Of a stretch of 64,000 nt of DNA, positions 6,761 to 15,538 are shown piece after piece. Both the position numbers and the translations under genes were made by a program. The DNA comes from Nocardia neocaledoniensis (GTDB taxonomy: Bacteria > Actinomycetota > Actinomycetes > Mycobacteriales > Mycobacteriaceae): assembly GCF_003182135.1 (NCBI RefSeq), contig NZ_QGTL01000004.1, positions 496,001 to 560,000 on the forward strand. Direction: 5' to 3'. Under the pieces are notes generated by a model that saw nothing but the letters and a program-made list of their open reading frames with translations, made no database searches and was not told the DNA's origin. How positions within the stretch are numbered: the stretch's first letter is position 1; every line of letters starts with the position of its first letter.

Positions 6761-7441
6761 TCAGGGTTCCGGGTCGATCTCCTCGCGGCCGGTGACATCG
6801 GCGGTATCGAGGATGACGATCTCGCGACCGTCCTCGAGCAGCACCTTCAGGAAGCCCGGCGGATTCTCCAGCACATAGCCGTCGACGACGCCGGACCTGG
6901 TGTCGATGTGTTCGCGCGAGACCCACGGAACCTGCACGGTCGCGGCCAGGATCAGCGCGGCCAGGGTGACGATGAGCGCCGAACTACCGACGAACCACTT
7001 CGCGAATCGCGCGTTGCGATGACTGGTGCGCAGCAGCAGGAACAGCACGATCCCGAGCACGCAGGCGGCCACAAGCACCCACCACACCCGGTAGGTCCAT
7101 AGCAGCGCGACGGTGAACAGCGCGACCACGAGGAGCCAGGCGAGGTTGCCCGCGTTCTCCCAGGTGGGGCGGCCGAGCCGGAGCTGGCGGAGCACCGCCT
7201 CCGGCAACAGGATCGACAGCGCGATACCGCCGAGCAGCGGGCTGGCCATCAGGGTGCCGAGCACCATCGGGGCCACGTCGTCCAGGCCGAGCGTGCCGAC
7301 CACGGAGAACGCGGCGTTCCAGTCGTAATCGGTGACCGCGAAGAGCCGCAGCAGCAGGAACAGTCCGGCCACGCCGGTCGCGGACAGCCCCTTGGCGACG
7401 AGATGGTGGTCGGTCGAGGACTCGCGGGGATGCCTCGTCAT
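6761..7441 (-). CDS. Membrane protein of unknown function with exported C-terminal domain
   Basis: 226 residues. About five hydrophobic segments are visible (around residues 18-36, 50-80, 97-113, 118-138 and 150-168). They are followed by about 55 residues without hydrophobic runs (VPWVSREHIDTRSGVVDGYV onward, rich in Asp/Glu), which may lie outside the membrane. I do not recognise the family. It is transcribed toward the histidine phosphatase gene. Confidence 0.6.
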   Translation of the reverse strand: MTRHPRESSTDHHLVAKGLSATGVAGLFLLLRLFAVTDYDWNAAFSVVGTLGLDDVAPMVLGTLMASPLLGGIALSILLPEAVLRQLRLGRPTWENAGNLAWLLVVALFTVALLWTYRVWWVLVAACVLGIVLFLLLRTSHRNARFAKWFVGSSALIVTLAALILAATVQVPWVSREHIDTRSGVVDGYVLENPPGFLKVLLEDGREIVILDTADVTGREEIDPEP

Positions 7442-7476
7442 CGGGCGAGGATATCGCCGCGAGTCCCTCGATCAGG

Positions 7477-7932
7477 TCAGGACTGGCCGTACGGTGGCTG
7501 CTGACCGTAGGGCGGCTGCCCGCCCTGCTGACCGTAGGGCGGCTGACCCTGCTGGCCGTACGGCGGCTGGCCACCCTGCTGGCCGTAGGGCAGCTGACCA
7601 CCGGGCTGCTGGCCGTACGGCTGCCCACCCTGCGGGCCACCGTAGGGCGGCTGCTGGGGCGGCTGACCGTTGCCGCCGTCGTTCTTGTTCTTCTTGAGCA
7701 GCAGGACGGCCACCACGATGACCACCACGACGAGCAGGCAGATGCCGCCGAAGATCAGCAGCCCGCTGCCACCCTTCTTTTTCTTCTTCGCCAGCAGGTC
7801 CGTCGCCGTGTTGACCGCGTCCGCGCTCGCCAAGGTGTCGAAAGTGCTGGTGAGCGTGTGAGTATCGACCGAGGCGGCCGTGGTCAGCAGGTCCAGATAC
7901 ATGAATTCCCATCCCGTTGTGGTCCCCGACAT
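7477..7932 (-). CDS. Small single-span membrane protein with PYGQQ-repeat tail
   Basis: 151 residues from ATG 7932; an ATG at 7902 is possible because the ribosome-binding site for 7932 sits too close. After about 50 residues comes a KKKKKGG anchor and one transmembrane helix (LLIFGGICLLVVVVIVVAVL). The C-terminal tail consists of repeated Q-P-P-Y-G-Q-Q-G units (about nine PYGQ or PYGGP motifs, 7480-7660). Such low-complexity tails are usually disordered and mediate multivalent contacts. The orientation by the positive-inside rule is ambiguous, since lysines flank both sides. Function unknown. Confidence 0.6.
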   Translation of the reverse strand: MSGTTTGWEFMYLDLLTTAASVDTHTLTSTFDTLASADAVNTATDLLAKKKKKGGSGLLIFGGICLLVVVVIVVAVLLLKKNKNDGGNGQPPQQPPYGGPQGGQPYGQQPGGQLPYGQQGGQPPYGQQGQPPYGQQGGQPPYGQQPPYGQS

Positions 7933-8051
7933 CCTCCCGATGCCGGACGTTCGAGCCTATCGCCGTGGCTTCCGGATCGAAAGCCTCGAAAACACTCGGA
8001 ACATTGATTGATCGCCGCCGTGCACGGCACCGTTTACATCCGTACCCACTT

Positions 8052-11000
8052 TCAGCGCGGTTTCACCAACGGGAACGGCAGCGTCTCGCGGATGCTGCGG
8101 CCGGTGATCAACATGACCACCCGGTCGACGCCCATGCCGAGACCGCCGGTGGGCGGCATGGCGTGCTCGAGCGCCTGCAGGAAGTCCTCGTCGAGTTCCA
8201 TCGCCTCCGGGTCGCCGCCCGCGGCCAGCATCGACTGCTCGGTGAGCCTGCGCCGCTGCTCCACCGGATCGGTGAGTTCGCTGTAGGCGGTGCCCAATTC
8301 GACACCCCAGGCCACCAGATCCCACCGCTCGGTGACGCCTTCGATGCTGCGGTGCGAGCGGGTCAGCGGGGAGACGGAGGTGGGGAAGTCGAGGTAGAAG
8401 GTGGGGTCGGTGGTCTGCGATTCCACCAGGTGCTCGTACATTTCCAGCACGATCTGGCCGGCGTCCCAGCCGTGCTGGTAGTTGACGCCGACCTCGTCGC
8501 ACAGCTCGCGCAGCCGCGGCACCTCGGTGCGCGCGGTGATCTCGGTGCCGATGGCCTCCGACACCGCGCCGTGCACGGTGCGCACGCGCCACTCGCCGGA
8601 GATGTCGACGGCGTCGAAACCGCCCTCGTCGTTGGGCCGCATGGCGACCTCGGCGCCGTTGGCCGCCATCGCGGCGCTCTGGATCAGCTGCCGGCACAGG
8701 TGCATCATCCGCAGGTAATCGCTGTGCGCCTCATAGGCTTCCAGGATCGTGAACTCCGGATTGTGGCTGAAGTCGACGCCCTCGTTGCGGAAGGTCCGGC
8801 CGATCTCGAACACCTTCTCCATCCCGCCGACGCACAGCCGCTTGAGATACAGCTCGGGCGCGATCCGCAGGTAGAGGTCCAGGTCGTAGGCATTGATGTG
8901 GGTGCGGAACGGGGTCGCGTTGGCGCCGCCGTGCACCTGCTGCAGGATCGGGGTCTCCACCTCGAGGAAGCCCCAGTTGAACAGCGAGTCGCGCAGGGAG
9001 TGCACCACCGCGCTGCGCTTGGCCAGCACCTGGCGGGCCTCCGGGTTGATCGCCATGTCGACGTAGCGCTGCCGCACCTTGGCCTCGGAATCGGCGAGGC
9101 CGCGCCACTTGTCGGGCAGGGGGTGCAGGCACTTGCCGTTCATCCGCCAGTCCTGGGCCAGCAGCGAGAGCTCGCCGCTGCGGCTGGTGCCGAGCTGGCC
9201 GCTCACCTCGACGAGGTCGCCGAGGTCGAAGAATTCGGTGAACTCGGCGCTGCGCTCGGCGCCCACCCGCTCGCGATCGATCACCAGCTGGATCTCGTCG
9301 GACCAGTCGCGCACCACCGCGAAGATCACCCCGCCGTAGTCGCGGATGCGCAGGATCCGGCCGGCCACCCGCACGGTGGTGCCCTTCGGGCAGCGCCGCG
9401 CGTCGGCGATCGTGTGCGTCGGCGGGTAGGCGATCGGGTAGGGGTCGACGCCGGCGCCGGCGAGCCGGTCCAGTTTGGCCATGCGCACGCGGACCTGTTC
9501 GGGCCTGCGCGGACCCTGCTCCTCGGCGCCCTCCGGCGCGTCGGGCGGGGCGCCGTCGGCGTGCAGGCCGACGACGCCCGCGGGCACGGCCGGGTGCACG
9601 CCGGTGTGCACCGCGGCGTCGGGTTCCGGGCCGAGCCGGGGCAGGAAGCCCTCGGCCAGTCCGCTCGCCGCGGCCACCCGGGGCAGCTGCCTGCGCTCCT
9701 CGAACAGGAAGAACCGGGGCACCCAGCGCGGGTGGTACTTCACGTTCGACCGGTACAGCGCCTCGAGCTGCCACCAGCGCGAGAAGAACAGCAGCACCCC
9801 GCGCCACGCCCGCAGGATCGGCCCGGCCCCGATCCGGCCGCCCTCCTCGAACACCGAGCGGAACACCGCGAAGTTCAACGAGATCCGCGTGATGCCGTAC
9901 TGGTCGGAGTTCAGCGCGAGCTGCGAGATCATCAGCTCCATCACGCCGTTGGGGCTGTGCGGGTCGCGGCGCATGAGCTCCAGCGAGACGCCGCTGCGGC
10001 CCCACGGGACGAACGAGAGCATCGCGTGCACCCGGTCGTCGTGGTCGACGGCCTCGACCAGCAGGCAGTCGCCGTCGAGCGGGTCGCCGAGGCGGCCGAG
10101 CGCCATCGAGAAGCCGCGCTCGGTCTCGGTGTCGCGCCAGGCGTCGGCGCGGGCGACGACCTCGGCGAACTCGGCGGCGGGAATGTCGTGGTGCCTGCGC
10201 ACCCGCACGCTCATCCCGTTCTTGCGCAGCCGGTTCGCGGCCTGGCGGACCTGCTTCATCTCCGGTCCGGCGAGCGAGAATTCGCGGGTGTCGAGGATCG
10301 CCTCGTCGCCGAGGCGCAGCGCCGAGAGCCCGGCCTGGCGATAGGCCGTTGCGCCGAGTTCGCTCGCGCCCATCACCGCGGGCGCCCAGCCGAACCGGTC
10401 GGCCTGCTCGAGCCAGGCCCGAATGGCCTGCGGCCAGCCCTGTTTCGGCCCGATCGGGTCACCGCTGGCCAGGCAGACGCCCAGTTCCACGCGATAGGTG
10501 ATGGCGGACTTGCCGTTCGGCGCGAACACCACCGCCTTGTCGCGCCGGGTGGCGAAGTAGCCGAGCGAGTCCTCGACATCGCTGTCGGCGAGCAGCCCGC
10601 GCAACGCCGACTCGTCCAGTCCGGTCATCGCGTTCACCGCGCGCTGCGAACGCAGCAGCACCATCACCGCGGTCAGCAGCGCGATCGCGCCGAACAGGCC
10701 GAGCAGGAAGTTCACCCACGGCCGCGGGTGGCCGTCGAAGTGCTCGTTGTCCACCAGCACCGCGGCGGTGACGCGGTAGATCGCCCACAGCGGTCGCTGC
10801 GCGCCCGCGGGCAGCGAACCCGGCGCCAGCTCCACCAAACCCCAGCCGACCAGGCAGCCGAGCGTGAGCCCGGCGACCAGCACCCCGAGCGCCTTCCACA
10901 GCGCGCCCGGTCTGACCTTCGTGTAGAACTCCGTGCGCGCCGCGATCAGGATCGCCAGGACCACGACATGCACGACGCCGGCCACCAGCGCGTCGACGTC

Positions 11001-11366
11001 GTTCTCAGTGACGAAATCCAGCACATTCGTCACCGTGTAGAGCAGCAGGTACACCACCAGCAGCCACCACGCCACGCGTTTGCGGCCGGCCAGCGCGCCG
11101 GCCATCAGCCCGACGACCAGTGCCCAGACCAGGCTGGTGTCCGGTGCGTCGAAGTAGTAGGCGTCGATGTAGTGCCGCGGCGCCTGCGTCAGATGCCGCA
11201 GCGCGGGGGAGACGCTCCACAGCAGACACAGCACCGCGAAGACGCCGAGCACCAGCCCGGTGACGTGCGGTACCTCCGCGAGCCTGCCGCGGCCGCGATG
11301 GGGAACGGCGGCGGCGCGGTCGGGCGGAGCCTGGACGGTGGGTTGCTCAGCCTGCGTTGCGGTCAC
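8052..11366 (-). CDS. lysX: Bifunctional lysyltransferase/lysyl-tRNA synthetase LysX
   Basis: 1104 residues, GTG start at 11366. Residues about 30-235 form the membrane part. About 270-570 are the MprF-type aminoacyl-phosphatidylglycerol transferase domain ([20 protein letters not shown]). A linker of about 60 residues is followed by an OB fold ([20 protein letters not shown]) and a class II lysyl-tRNA synthetase. The synthetase has motif 2 ([20 protein letters not shown]) and motif 3 ([15 protein letters not shown]). LysX charges tRNA-Lys and transfers lysine to phosphatidylglycerol, giving lysyl-PG and resistance to cationic peptides. Length and architecture match mycobacterial LysX. Confidence 0.95.
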   Translation of the reverse strand: MTATQAEQPTVQAPPDRAAAVPHRGRGRLAEVPHVTGLVLGVFAVLCLLWSVSPALRHLTQAPRHYIDAYYFDAPDTSLVWALVVGLMAGALAGRKRVAWWLLVVYLLLYTVTNVLDFVTENDVDALVAGVVHVVVLAILIAARTEFYTKVRPGALWKALGVLVAGLTLGCLVGWGLVELAPGSLPAGAQRPLWAIYRVTAAVLVDNEHFDGHPRPWVNFLLGLFGAIALLTAVMVLLRSQRAVNAMTGLDESALRGLLADSDVEDSLGYFATRRDKAVVFAPNGKSAITYRVELGVCLASGDPIGPKQGWPQAIRAWLEQADRFGWAPAVMGASELGATAYRQAGLSALRLGDEAILDTREFSLAGPEMKQVRQAANRLRKNGMSVRVRRHHDIPAAEFAEVVARADAWRDTETERGFSMALGRLGDPLDGDCLLVEAVDHDDRVHAMLSFVPWGRSGVSLELMRRDPHSPNGVMELMISQLALNSDQYGITRISLNFAVFRSVFEEGGRIGAGPILRAWRGVLLFFSRWWQLEALYRSNVKYHPRWVPRFFLFEERRQLPRVAAASGLAEGFLPRLGPEPDAAVHTGVHPAVPAGVVGLHADGAPPDAPEGAEEQGPRRPEQVRVRMAKLDRLAGAGVDPYPIAYPPTHTIADARRCPKGTTVRVAGRILRIRDYGGVIFAVVRDWSDEIQLVIDRERVGAERSAEFTEFFDLGDLVEVSGQLGTSRSGELSLLAQDWRMNGKCLHPLPDKWRGLADSEAKVRQRYVDMAINPEARQVLAKRSAVVHSLRDSLFNWGFLEVETPILQQVHGGANATPFRTHINAYDLDLYLRIAPELYLKRLCVGGMEKVFEIGRTFRNEGVDFSHNPEFTILEAYEAHSDYLRMMHLCRQLIQSAAMAANGAEVAMRPNDEGGFDAVDISGEWRVRTVHGAVSEAIGTEITARTEVPRLRELCDEVGVNYQHGWDAGQIVLEMYEHLVESQTTDPTFYLDFPTSVSPLTRSHRSIEGVTERWDLVAWGVELGTAYSELTDPVEQRRRLTEQSMLAAGGDPEAMELDEDFLQALEHAMPPTGGLGMGVDRVVMLITGRSIRETLPFPLVKPR

Positions 11367-11416
11367 CGATCCAGTGTGCGTCCATCGGGACCGGATCGGT
11401 ATGCAAGGATTGGCCC

Positions 11417-11638
11417 ATGTCGGAACCAGTTGATGTGCCGATCGATGACGAGGTCATCAAGCTCGGGCAATTCCTGAAACTGGCGAACCTGATCGATTCG
11501 GGTTCCGAGGCCAAGACGGTGATCGCCCAGGGCCTGGTCCGGGTCAACGACGAGGTCGAATTACGCCGCGGCAGGCAACTGCAGGTCGGCGACGTCGTCG
11601 TGCTGGCCGGACACCGGGTGCGGGTGTCGGGGAACTAG
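11417..11638 (+). CDS. Small S4-domain RNA-binding protein (YbcJ/YaaA type)
   Basis: 73 residues from ATG 11417. Almost the whole protein is one S4 RNA-binding domain: [20 protein letters not shown], then [20 protein letters not shown], ending [17 protein letters not shown]. Small stand-alone S4 proteins of this type are thought to bind structured RNA such as rRNA or tRNA; no precise role is established from sequence. It is divergent from lysX with a 50-bp shared upstream region, which suggests linked expression with a translation-related gene. Confidence 0.85.
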   Translation: MSEPVDVPIDDEVIKLGQFLKLANLIDSGSEAKTVIAQGLVRVNDEVELRRGRQLQVGDVVVLAGHRVRVSGN

Positions 11639-11652
11639 GCCCCGGACACCCG
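11621..11652. terminator. Hairpin terminator between S4 gene and rraA
   Basis: CGGGTGTCGGGG (11621-11632) pairs with CCCC-GACACCCG (11640-11652) with one bulged G, giving a 12-bp stem. It overlaps the S4 stop codon and lies between convergent genes. There is no strong T run, so efficiency is uncertain. Confidence 0.5.
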
Positions 11653-11661
11653 CTGCCGGTC

Positions 11662-12150
11662 TCAGTCCTCGGCGCGGACCACGATGCCGTCGTGGTCGCT
11701 GTAGAGCATCTCGCCGGGGACGAAGCTCACCCCACCGAACTCGACGGTGACGTCCTTCTCGCCGCTGCCGGTCTGGGTGCTCTTGCGCGGGTTGGTGCCC
11801 AGCGCCTTCACCCCGATGTCGAGGGTGCGCAGAATCGCCGAGTCGCGCACGGCGCCGTTGACGATCACGCCCGCCCACCCGTTGTCCACGCCGCGGCCCG
11901 CGATGATGTCACCGACCAGGGCGGTGTGCACGCTCGCGCCGCCGTCGACCACAAGGACCTTGCCCTCGCCCGGCTCGCTCAGGGTCTGCTTGACCAGCAG
12001 GTTGTCCTGGAAGCAGCGGATCGTGGTGATCCGTCCGGCGAACGCGGCCCGGCCACCGAACTGGATGAACTGGGTGTCGCAGCTGCGGATCTCGGGGCCG
12101 ATCTCATCGGCCAGATCGGCGGTGGCCACAACATTCGCTGATTCGGTCAT
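11662..12150 (-). CDS. rraA: RraA family protein (ribonuclease E activity regulator)
   Basis: 162 residues, the normal length. Family motifs are clear: [57 protein letters not shown] and [20 protein letters not shown]. In enterobacteria RraA binds RNase E and inhibits it. Actinobacterial homologues were once misnamed MenG, and some RraA-like proteins are aldolases, so the biochemical role here is not certain. It is the last gene of a long minus-strand run. The M. tuberculosis homologue (Rv3853, from memory) lies in the same gltD-sodA neighbourhood. Confidence 0.88.
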   Translation of the reverse strand: MTESANVVATADLADEIGPEIRSCDTQFIQFGGRAAFAGRITTIRCFQDNLLVKQTLSEPGEGKVLVVDGGASVHTALVGDIIAGRGVDNGWAGVIVNGAVRDSAILRTLDIGVKALGTNPRKSTQTGSGEKDVTVEFGGVSFVPGEMLYSDHDGIVVRAED

Positions 12151-12162
12151 GGCCCGATTGTG

Positions 12163-12618
12163 TCAGGCGCTCTGCTGATGGGCTTTGTTGATCTCCCTGA
12201 TCAGGCTTTCTGTGGTGTGCTTCACGGCGACCTTGATGAACGGCTCGATGGTCTTGCCGAGCATCTTGCCCGCGATGCCGCCGGGCACGAAGTACTCGAT
12301 GACGGCGTCGACCGTGCACACCTCCTCGCCCTTGGGCAGGAACTGGAAGGTGGTGACGATCTCGAAGCCCTTGATCGCCTTGGTGGCGATGAGCCTGCCC
12401 TCTTCCCAGCGCACGACCTCGATGCGGGAGGTGAGCGAGGCGGGGCCCAGCTTCATCTTCCCGTCGAAGGTCGCGCCCACACCGGTGGTCTGCTCGGTGA
12501 CCGGGGTGAACGATTCGATGCCGTACCAGAACTTCGGCAGGTTGTGATAGTCGTTCATGAAATCGAACGCGGTCTTGGCCGGAGCCGCGCAGTCTTCGGC
12601 GATCCTCACTTCGGTCAT
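12163..12618 (-). CDS. SRPBCC (START-like) superfamily protein
   Basis: 151 residues. The pattern TEVRIAEDCAAPAKTAFDFM, then NDYHNLPKFWYGIESFTPV, then the C-terminal helix GKMLGKTIEPFIKVAVKHT is the hydrophobic-cavity SRPBCC fold (polyketide cyclase/CoxG-like). Such proteins bind lipids or other hydrophobic ligands; the ligand here is unknown. It is 12 nt from rraA and 25 nt from copD, so it is probably in the same transcript as the copper genes. Confidence 0.75.
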   Translation of the reverse strand: MTEVRIAEDCAAPAKTAFDFMNDYHNLPKFWYGIESFTPVTEQTTGVGATFDGKMKLGPASLTSRIEVVRWEEGRLIATKAIKGFEIVTTFQFLPKGEEVCTVDAVIEYFVPGGIAGKMLGKTIEPFIKVAVKHTTESLIREINKAHQQSA

Positions 12619-12643
12619 GGCGGCAACTTTAGCGGCGGCGTGC

Positions 12644-13588
12644 TCAGGCGGTGATCGCCAGCGTGGCGGCGAGGCCGAACCCCACGGCCATCAGCGCGAC
12701 CTCGAGCACGGCGTTGCGCAGCGAGATCTCGATCGTCACCCGGTGGTTCGCGGCCTGCGTCACCCAGGTGCGCCGCCACCACCAGCCCAGCCCGGTCAGC
12801 GCGCACAGGACCGCGAACTTGGCCACAAGGATCCGGCCGTATCCGCTGGTCCACAGCGGTTCGATGCCGCCGATGCGCACGAGCCCGTCGATCAGGCCGG
12901 TGAGCGCGATCGCCAGGACGAGCGGGGCGGCCGCCCGCGAATAGGCCGGCAGCGTCGATGCCCAGCCGCCCCTGGTGCGCAGCACCAGCGCCATGGCCAG
13001 CAGCAGGCCGAGCCACGCCGCGGCGGCCAGCGCGTGCACCGCGGCCAGCACCGAACCGAACATCTGCTGGGACATGTGCCCGGTGATCGGGCGCAGCGCC
13101 AGCGCGACCGCGGCGAACACCAGCACCAGATCGGCCGAGGCCGCGTCGGGCCTGCGGAACGCCACCGCGGCGTAGCAGGCGAGCGCGCCGGTGCAGAACA
13201 GAATCGCGATGCCGATCTGGCCGCCACTGAGCTCGGTGAGGAAGGTGCCGAAGTCAGCGGCACCGAGTTCGCGAACCGGCACCCCGACGATGTCGGCCGC
13301 TTCCCCGGCCAGCACCGCGAACTCGGCGGCGAACCAGACGCCCGCGAGCACCGCGAGCGGTCGCCAGTCGACCCGCAGTCGCGGGTCGAGCCGGGGAAGC
13401 GCGGCGAGCCCGATGACGGTCGCGCCCGCGACATCCGCGACGACCCGCGCGCAGGCCGCCGCCGGGAAGCCGCCGTCGGCGCGCACCAGCCAGGCCAGCG
13501 CGACCCCGGCCAAAGCCGCGACCGCGACCGGTGCCAGGATCCGCCACCTTCGCGGCGCGGTGCCCGGCGGCTGGCGACCGGTCGTCAT
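12644..13588 (-). CDS. copD: CopD-family copper resistance membrane protein
   Basis: 314 residues with about eight transmembrane segments. The CopD pattern is visible: SGGQIGIAILFCTGALACYA, ALRPITGHMSQQMFGSVLAAVHALAAAAWLG with conserved His residues in helices, and LVAKFAVLCALTGLGWWWRR near the C-terminus. CopD works with periplasmic CopC in moving copper across the membrane. It starts 6 nt after copC and follows ycnI, the standard actinobacterial YcnI-CopC-CopD order. The His-bearing helices fit copper binding. Confidence 0.85.
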   Translation of the reverse strand: MTTGRQPPGTAPRRWRILAPVAVAALAGVALAWLVRADGGFPAAACARVVADVAGATVIGLAALPRLDPRLRVDWRPLAVLAGVWFAAEFAVLAGEAADIVGVPVRELGAADFGTFLTELSGGQIGIAILFCTGALACYAAVAFRRPDAASADLVLVFAAVALALRPITGHMSQQMFGSVLAAVHALAAAAWLGLLLAMALVLRTRGGWASTLPAYSRAAAPLVLAIALTGLIDGLVRIGGIEPLWTSGYGRILVAKFAVLCALTGLGWWWRRTWVTQAANHRVTIEISLRNAVLEVALMAVGFGLAATLAITA

Positions 13589-13594
13589 CGGTGG

Positions 13595-14131
13595 CTACTT
13601 GTTCCGTCCGGCGCGGCCGCCGAGCAGCGCGACCGCGAGGCCGGCGCCGAACAGCACGACGCCGCCGGCGATGAACACCCACACGGGCACACCTCCGGAA
13701 TCGCCGCCGCCGTCGGCCTTGTCCTCGCCGGGCTTGGCGCCCGGGGTGCCCGAGCCCTCCTTGCTCAGCGTGAACTGCCGGGTCCCGCTCACGGGATGGC
13801 CGTCGGCCGAGGTCACCCGGTACGCCAGCGTGTACTGGCCGACCGGGCCCAGCTCACCCAGTTCCACACTCACGGAACGGCCTTCGACGCTGGCCTCGCC
13901 CTTGGACCACAGCCTGCCGTCCGGGCCGACCACGGTCAGCGACGGGAAGTTCGGCTGCAGTTCCTCGTTGAAGGTGATGCTGGCGCGCGCCGGGCCCACC
14001 TCGACGGTCGACCCGTCCTCGGGGACGCTGCTCACAGCGCCGGAGTGCGCGCCCGCGGTGCCCGCCGCGGCGAAGGCGCCGGCGAACAGCACCGCGAGCA
14101 GGACGATCAGGAGACGGTGGGATCCGCGCAT
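13595..14131 (-). CDS. copC: CopC-domain copper-binding protein, membrane anchored
   Basis: 178 residues from ATG 14131, which shares one base with the ycnI stop (TGATG). A signal peptide ends at GTAGA-HS, placing a His at or near the mature N-terminus as in CopC. The CopC beta-barrel follows (SGAVSSVPEDGSTVEVGPAR, SITFNEELQPNF, YRVTSADGHPVSGTRQFTL with the conserved DGHP). A linker rich in Gly/Lys and one C-terminal helix (VWVFIAGGVVLFGAGLAVAL) anchor it. CopC binds copper outside the cell and cooperates with CopD encoded next. Confidence 0.88.
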   Translation of the reverse strand: MRGSHRLLIVLLAVLFAGAFAAAGTAGAHSGAVSSVPEDGSTVEVGPARASITFNEELQPNFPSLTVVGPDGRLWSKGEASVEGRSVSVELGELGPVGQYTLAYRVTSADGHPVSGTRQFTLSKEGSGTPGAKPGEDKADGGGDSGGVPVWVFIAGGVVLFGAGLAVALLGGRAGRNK

Positions 14132-14781
14132 CACGACCTCCGCGACCGGAAGACGAGCCCGAGGCCGAGCGCGGCGGCGAACAGCCCGAGCGCGAGCCCG
14201 AGGCCGCCGAGCCACCGCGCCACCGAATCCGGCTCGGCCTCAGCGGTATCGGCGGAGGCGACGTGGTGGTCGCCACCCTCGGCGGCGCCCTTCTCGGCGA
14301 GGGTGAGGGTGGGTGCGGGATGTTCGGGCTCGGCGCCGTCGGTGCTCGGCTGATCCCAGGCGACGACCTTGCCGTCGCTGTAGGTCTGCTGCGCGGGGAA
14401 CAGCACCGTGTCCTGGCTCGGCAGCGGGCCGAGCGAGAGCACGAACCGCTGGAACTGGCCGGGTCCGACACCCGGGTTGCCCGGTTCCGCGGTCCAGCTG
14501 ACGGCGACCACTTCACCCTTGTCGTTGCGGTCGGTCTTGGCCGTCCAGCCCGGCAGCGGTTCGGTGCGCACGCCCTTCAGGTTGGGGACGGTGACGCGCA
14601 CCCCGGTGGTCGAGGCGGTGTCGGATTCGTTGGGCACCTTGAAGGTGGCGACCGTGTAGCCGCCCTGCGCCGCGCCGGGCGCGTCGACGGTGACGTGCGC
14701 CGCCGCCGTGCCGCTCGCGGCGAGCACCAGGCCGGCCGCGAGGGCGGCCGCGGCGGTGCCGCGGGTGATGGAGTTGTGCAT
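14131..14781 (-). CDS. ycnI: YcnI-like copper-associated protein (DUF1775)
   Basis: 216 residues from ATG 14781. A signal peptide ends in GTAAA-HV, so the mature chain would begin with His, the known copper ligand of the YcnI/DUF1775 family. The domain VTVDAPGAAQGGYTVATFKV, PNESDTASTTGVRVTVP and GWTAKTDRNDKGEVVAVSWT is typical, with the conserved Trp. A C-terminal helix (GGLGLALGLFAAALGLGLVF) and RSRRS follow. It is a membrane-anchored extracellular copper-binding protein encoded directly before copC. Confidence 0.85.
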   Translation of the reverse strand: MHNSITRGTAAAALAAGLVLAASGTAAAHVTVDAPGAAQGGYTVATFKVPNESDTASTTGVRVTVPNLKGVRTEPLPGWTAKTDRNDKGEVVAVSWTAEPGNPGVGPGQFQRFVLSLGPLPSQDTVLFPAQQTYSDGKVVAWDQPSTDGAEPEHPAPTLTLAEKGAAEGGDHHVASADTAEAEPDSVARWLGGLGLALGLFAAALGLGLVFRSRRS

Positions 14782-14822
14782 GGAAAGCCTTCTGTCCGAA
14801 GAGTTCTGATGTCGTCTGGAAA

Positions 14823-15530
14823 TCAGGCGAACAGCGGCGGCGCGCGCGGGCTGCGCGCACCCTTCGGACGGATGACAAGAACAGTGGCTCGTGCGTCCGC
14901 CCAGCGGGTGTCCCGAGGGGCGAGCAGCGCGGCGGGCCGCCGCAGCAGCGCGCGGACCACGCTCGACGCGGTCAGATACAGCCGTTCGGCGACGAGAATT
15001 AGTGCGGCACAGGCGAAGGCGGCCAGCACGTGGGCGGCGATCATCGGCGCACCGGGCAGGTGCGCGAATCCGTCGACACTCTCGTGGTGCCCGGGCGACC
15101 AGCTGAGCGCGTAGTGCCCGGCCCACTGCCCGCCGAGCAGGGCAAGCGCGGATCGAGCCGCGGCCGGCATGCGCGAGTTCCCGACGCGGGCCGCCCGCGG
15201 GCCGCCCAGCAGCGCGGGTCGCGCCATTGCCGGCGCCGGCCGGTTCCCGGTGCGAGCCGCTCGCTGACCGCCCAGCACTGAGGGTAGGGCCGTGGCCGGC
15301 GGGTGGGCTGCCCGCTGACCGCCCAGCGGCAGCCGGGACGAGCGCGGCGGCTGGGCGGCGGTGCCCGCCGCGAACATCCCCGCCGCGAGTGAAACCAGCA
15401 GCAGCAGCGCGATATCCGCCGAGCGCGGCACGGCACCACCGGCCATGCCGTGCGCGGCGACGGCGAGTCCGCCGACGAGAACGCCGCAGCCACCACCGCG
15501 TAGGCGGGCGGTGAGCTGCGGCGTCGGCAC
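14823..15530 (-). CDS. Membrane protein of the copper operon with internal tandem repeats
   Basis: 235 residues, GTG at 15530. Two hydrophobic segments at residues about 15-60 and two at about 163-190 flank a long loop. The loop contains four copies of an LGG(Q/P)-(R/W)-A unit at residues 69, 86, 108 and 132, separated by Ala/Pro/Arg-rich spacers. Histidines cluster at GHYALSWSPGHHESVDGFAH (residues 138-157). The gene begins 8 nt after the upstream gene and 41 nt before ycnI, so it belongs to the copper operon. I do not recognise the family. The histidine-rich segment could bind metal, but that is inference. Confidence 0.6.
   Translation of the reverse strand: MPTPQLTARLRGGGCGVLVGGLAVAAHGMAGGAVPRSADIALLLLVSLAAGMFAAGTAAQPPRSSRLPLGGQRAAHPPATALPSVLGGQRAARTGNRPAPAMARPALLGGPRAARVGNSRMPAAARSALALLGGQWAGHYALSWSPGHHESVDGFAHLPGAPMIAAHVLAAFACAALILVAERLYLTASSVVRALLRRPAALLAPRDTRWADARATVLVIRPKGARSPRAPPLFA
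15117..15326 (-). repeat. Imperfect in-frame tandem repeat (units of 17-24 codons)
   Basis: Blocks reading LGGQRAAHPPA, LGGQRAARTGNRP, LGGPRAARVGNSR and LGGQWAGHYAL follow each other. In DNA each block carries the complement of a GCCGCCCGC(T/G)GACCGCCCAGCA-like core. Unit lengths differ, which points to replication slippage followed by divergence. Confidence 0.6.
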
Positions 15531-15538
15531 GGGACGGG

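Noticed and set aside
7480..7660. Regular short repeats suggesting a CRISPR or satellite array
   Set aside because: The repeats are in frame, vary at codon level and encode PYGQQ units of one protein. There are no spacers of constant length.
8020..8031. GCCGTGCACGGC palindrome downstream of lysX
   Set aside because: No loop or T run and no nearby start; 12-bp GC palindromes are expected by chance in this composition.
7917..11477. A very long open frame on the plus strand (over 1100 codons) opposite lysX
   Set aside because: It is exactly antisense to the lysX coding frame, its translation is rich in His/Arg/Gly/Val and shows no domain. Such frames arise from third-position GC bias in high-GC genomes.
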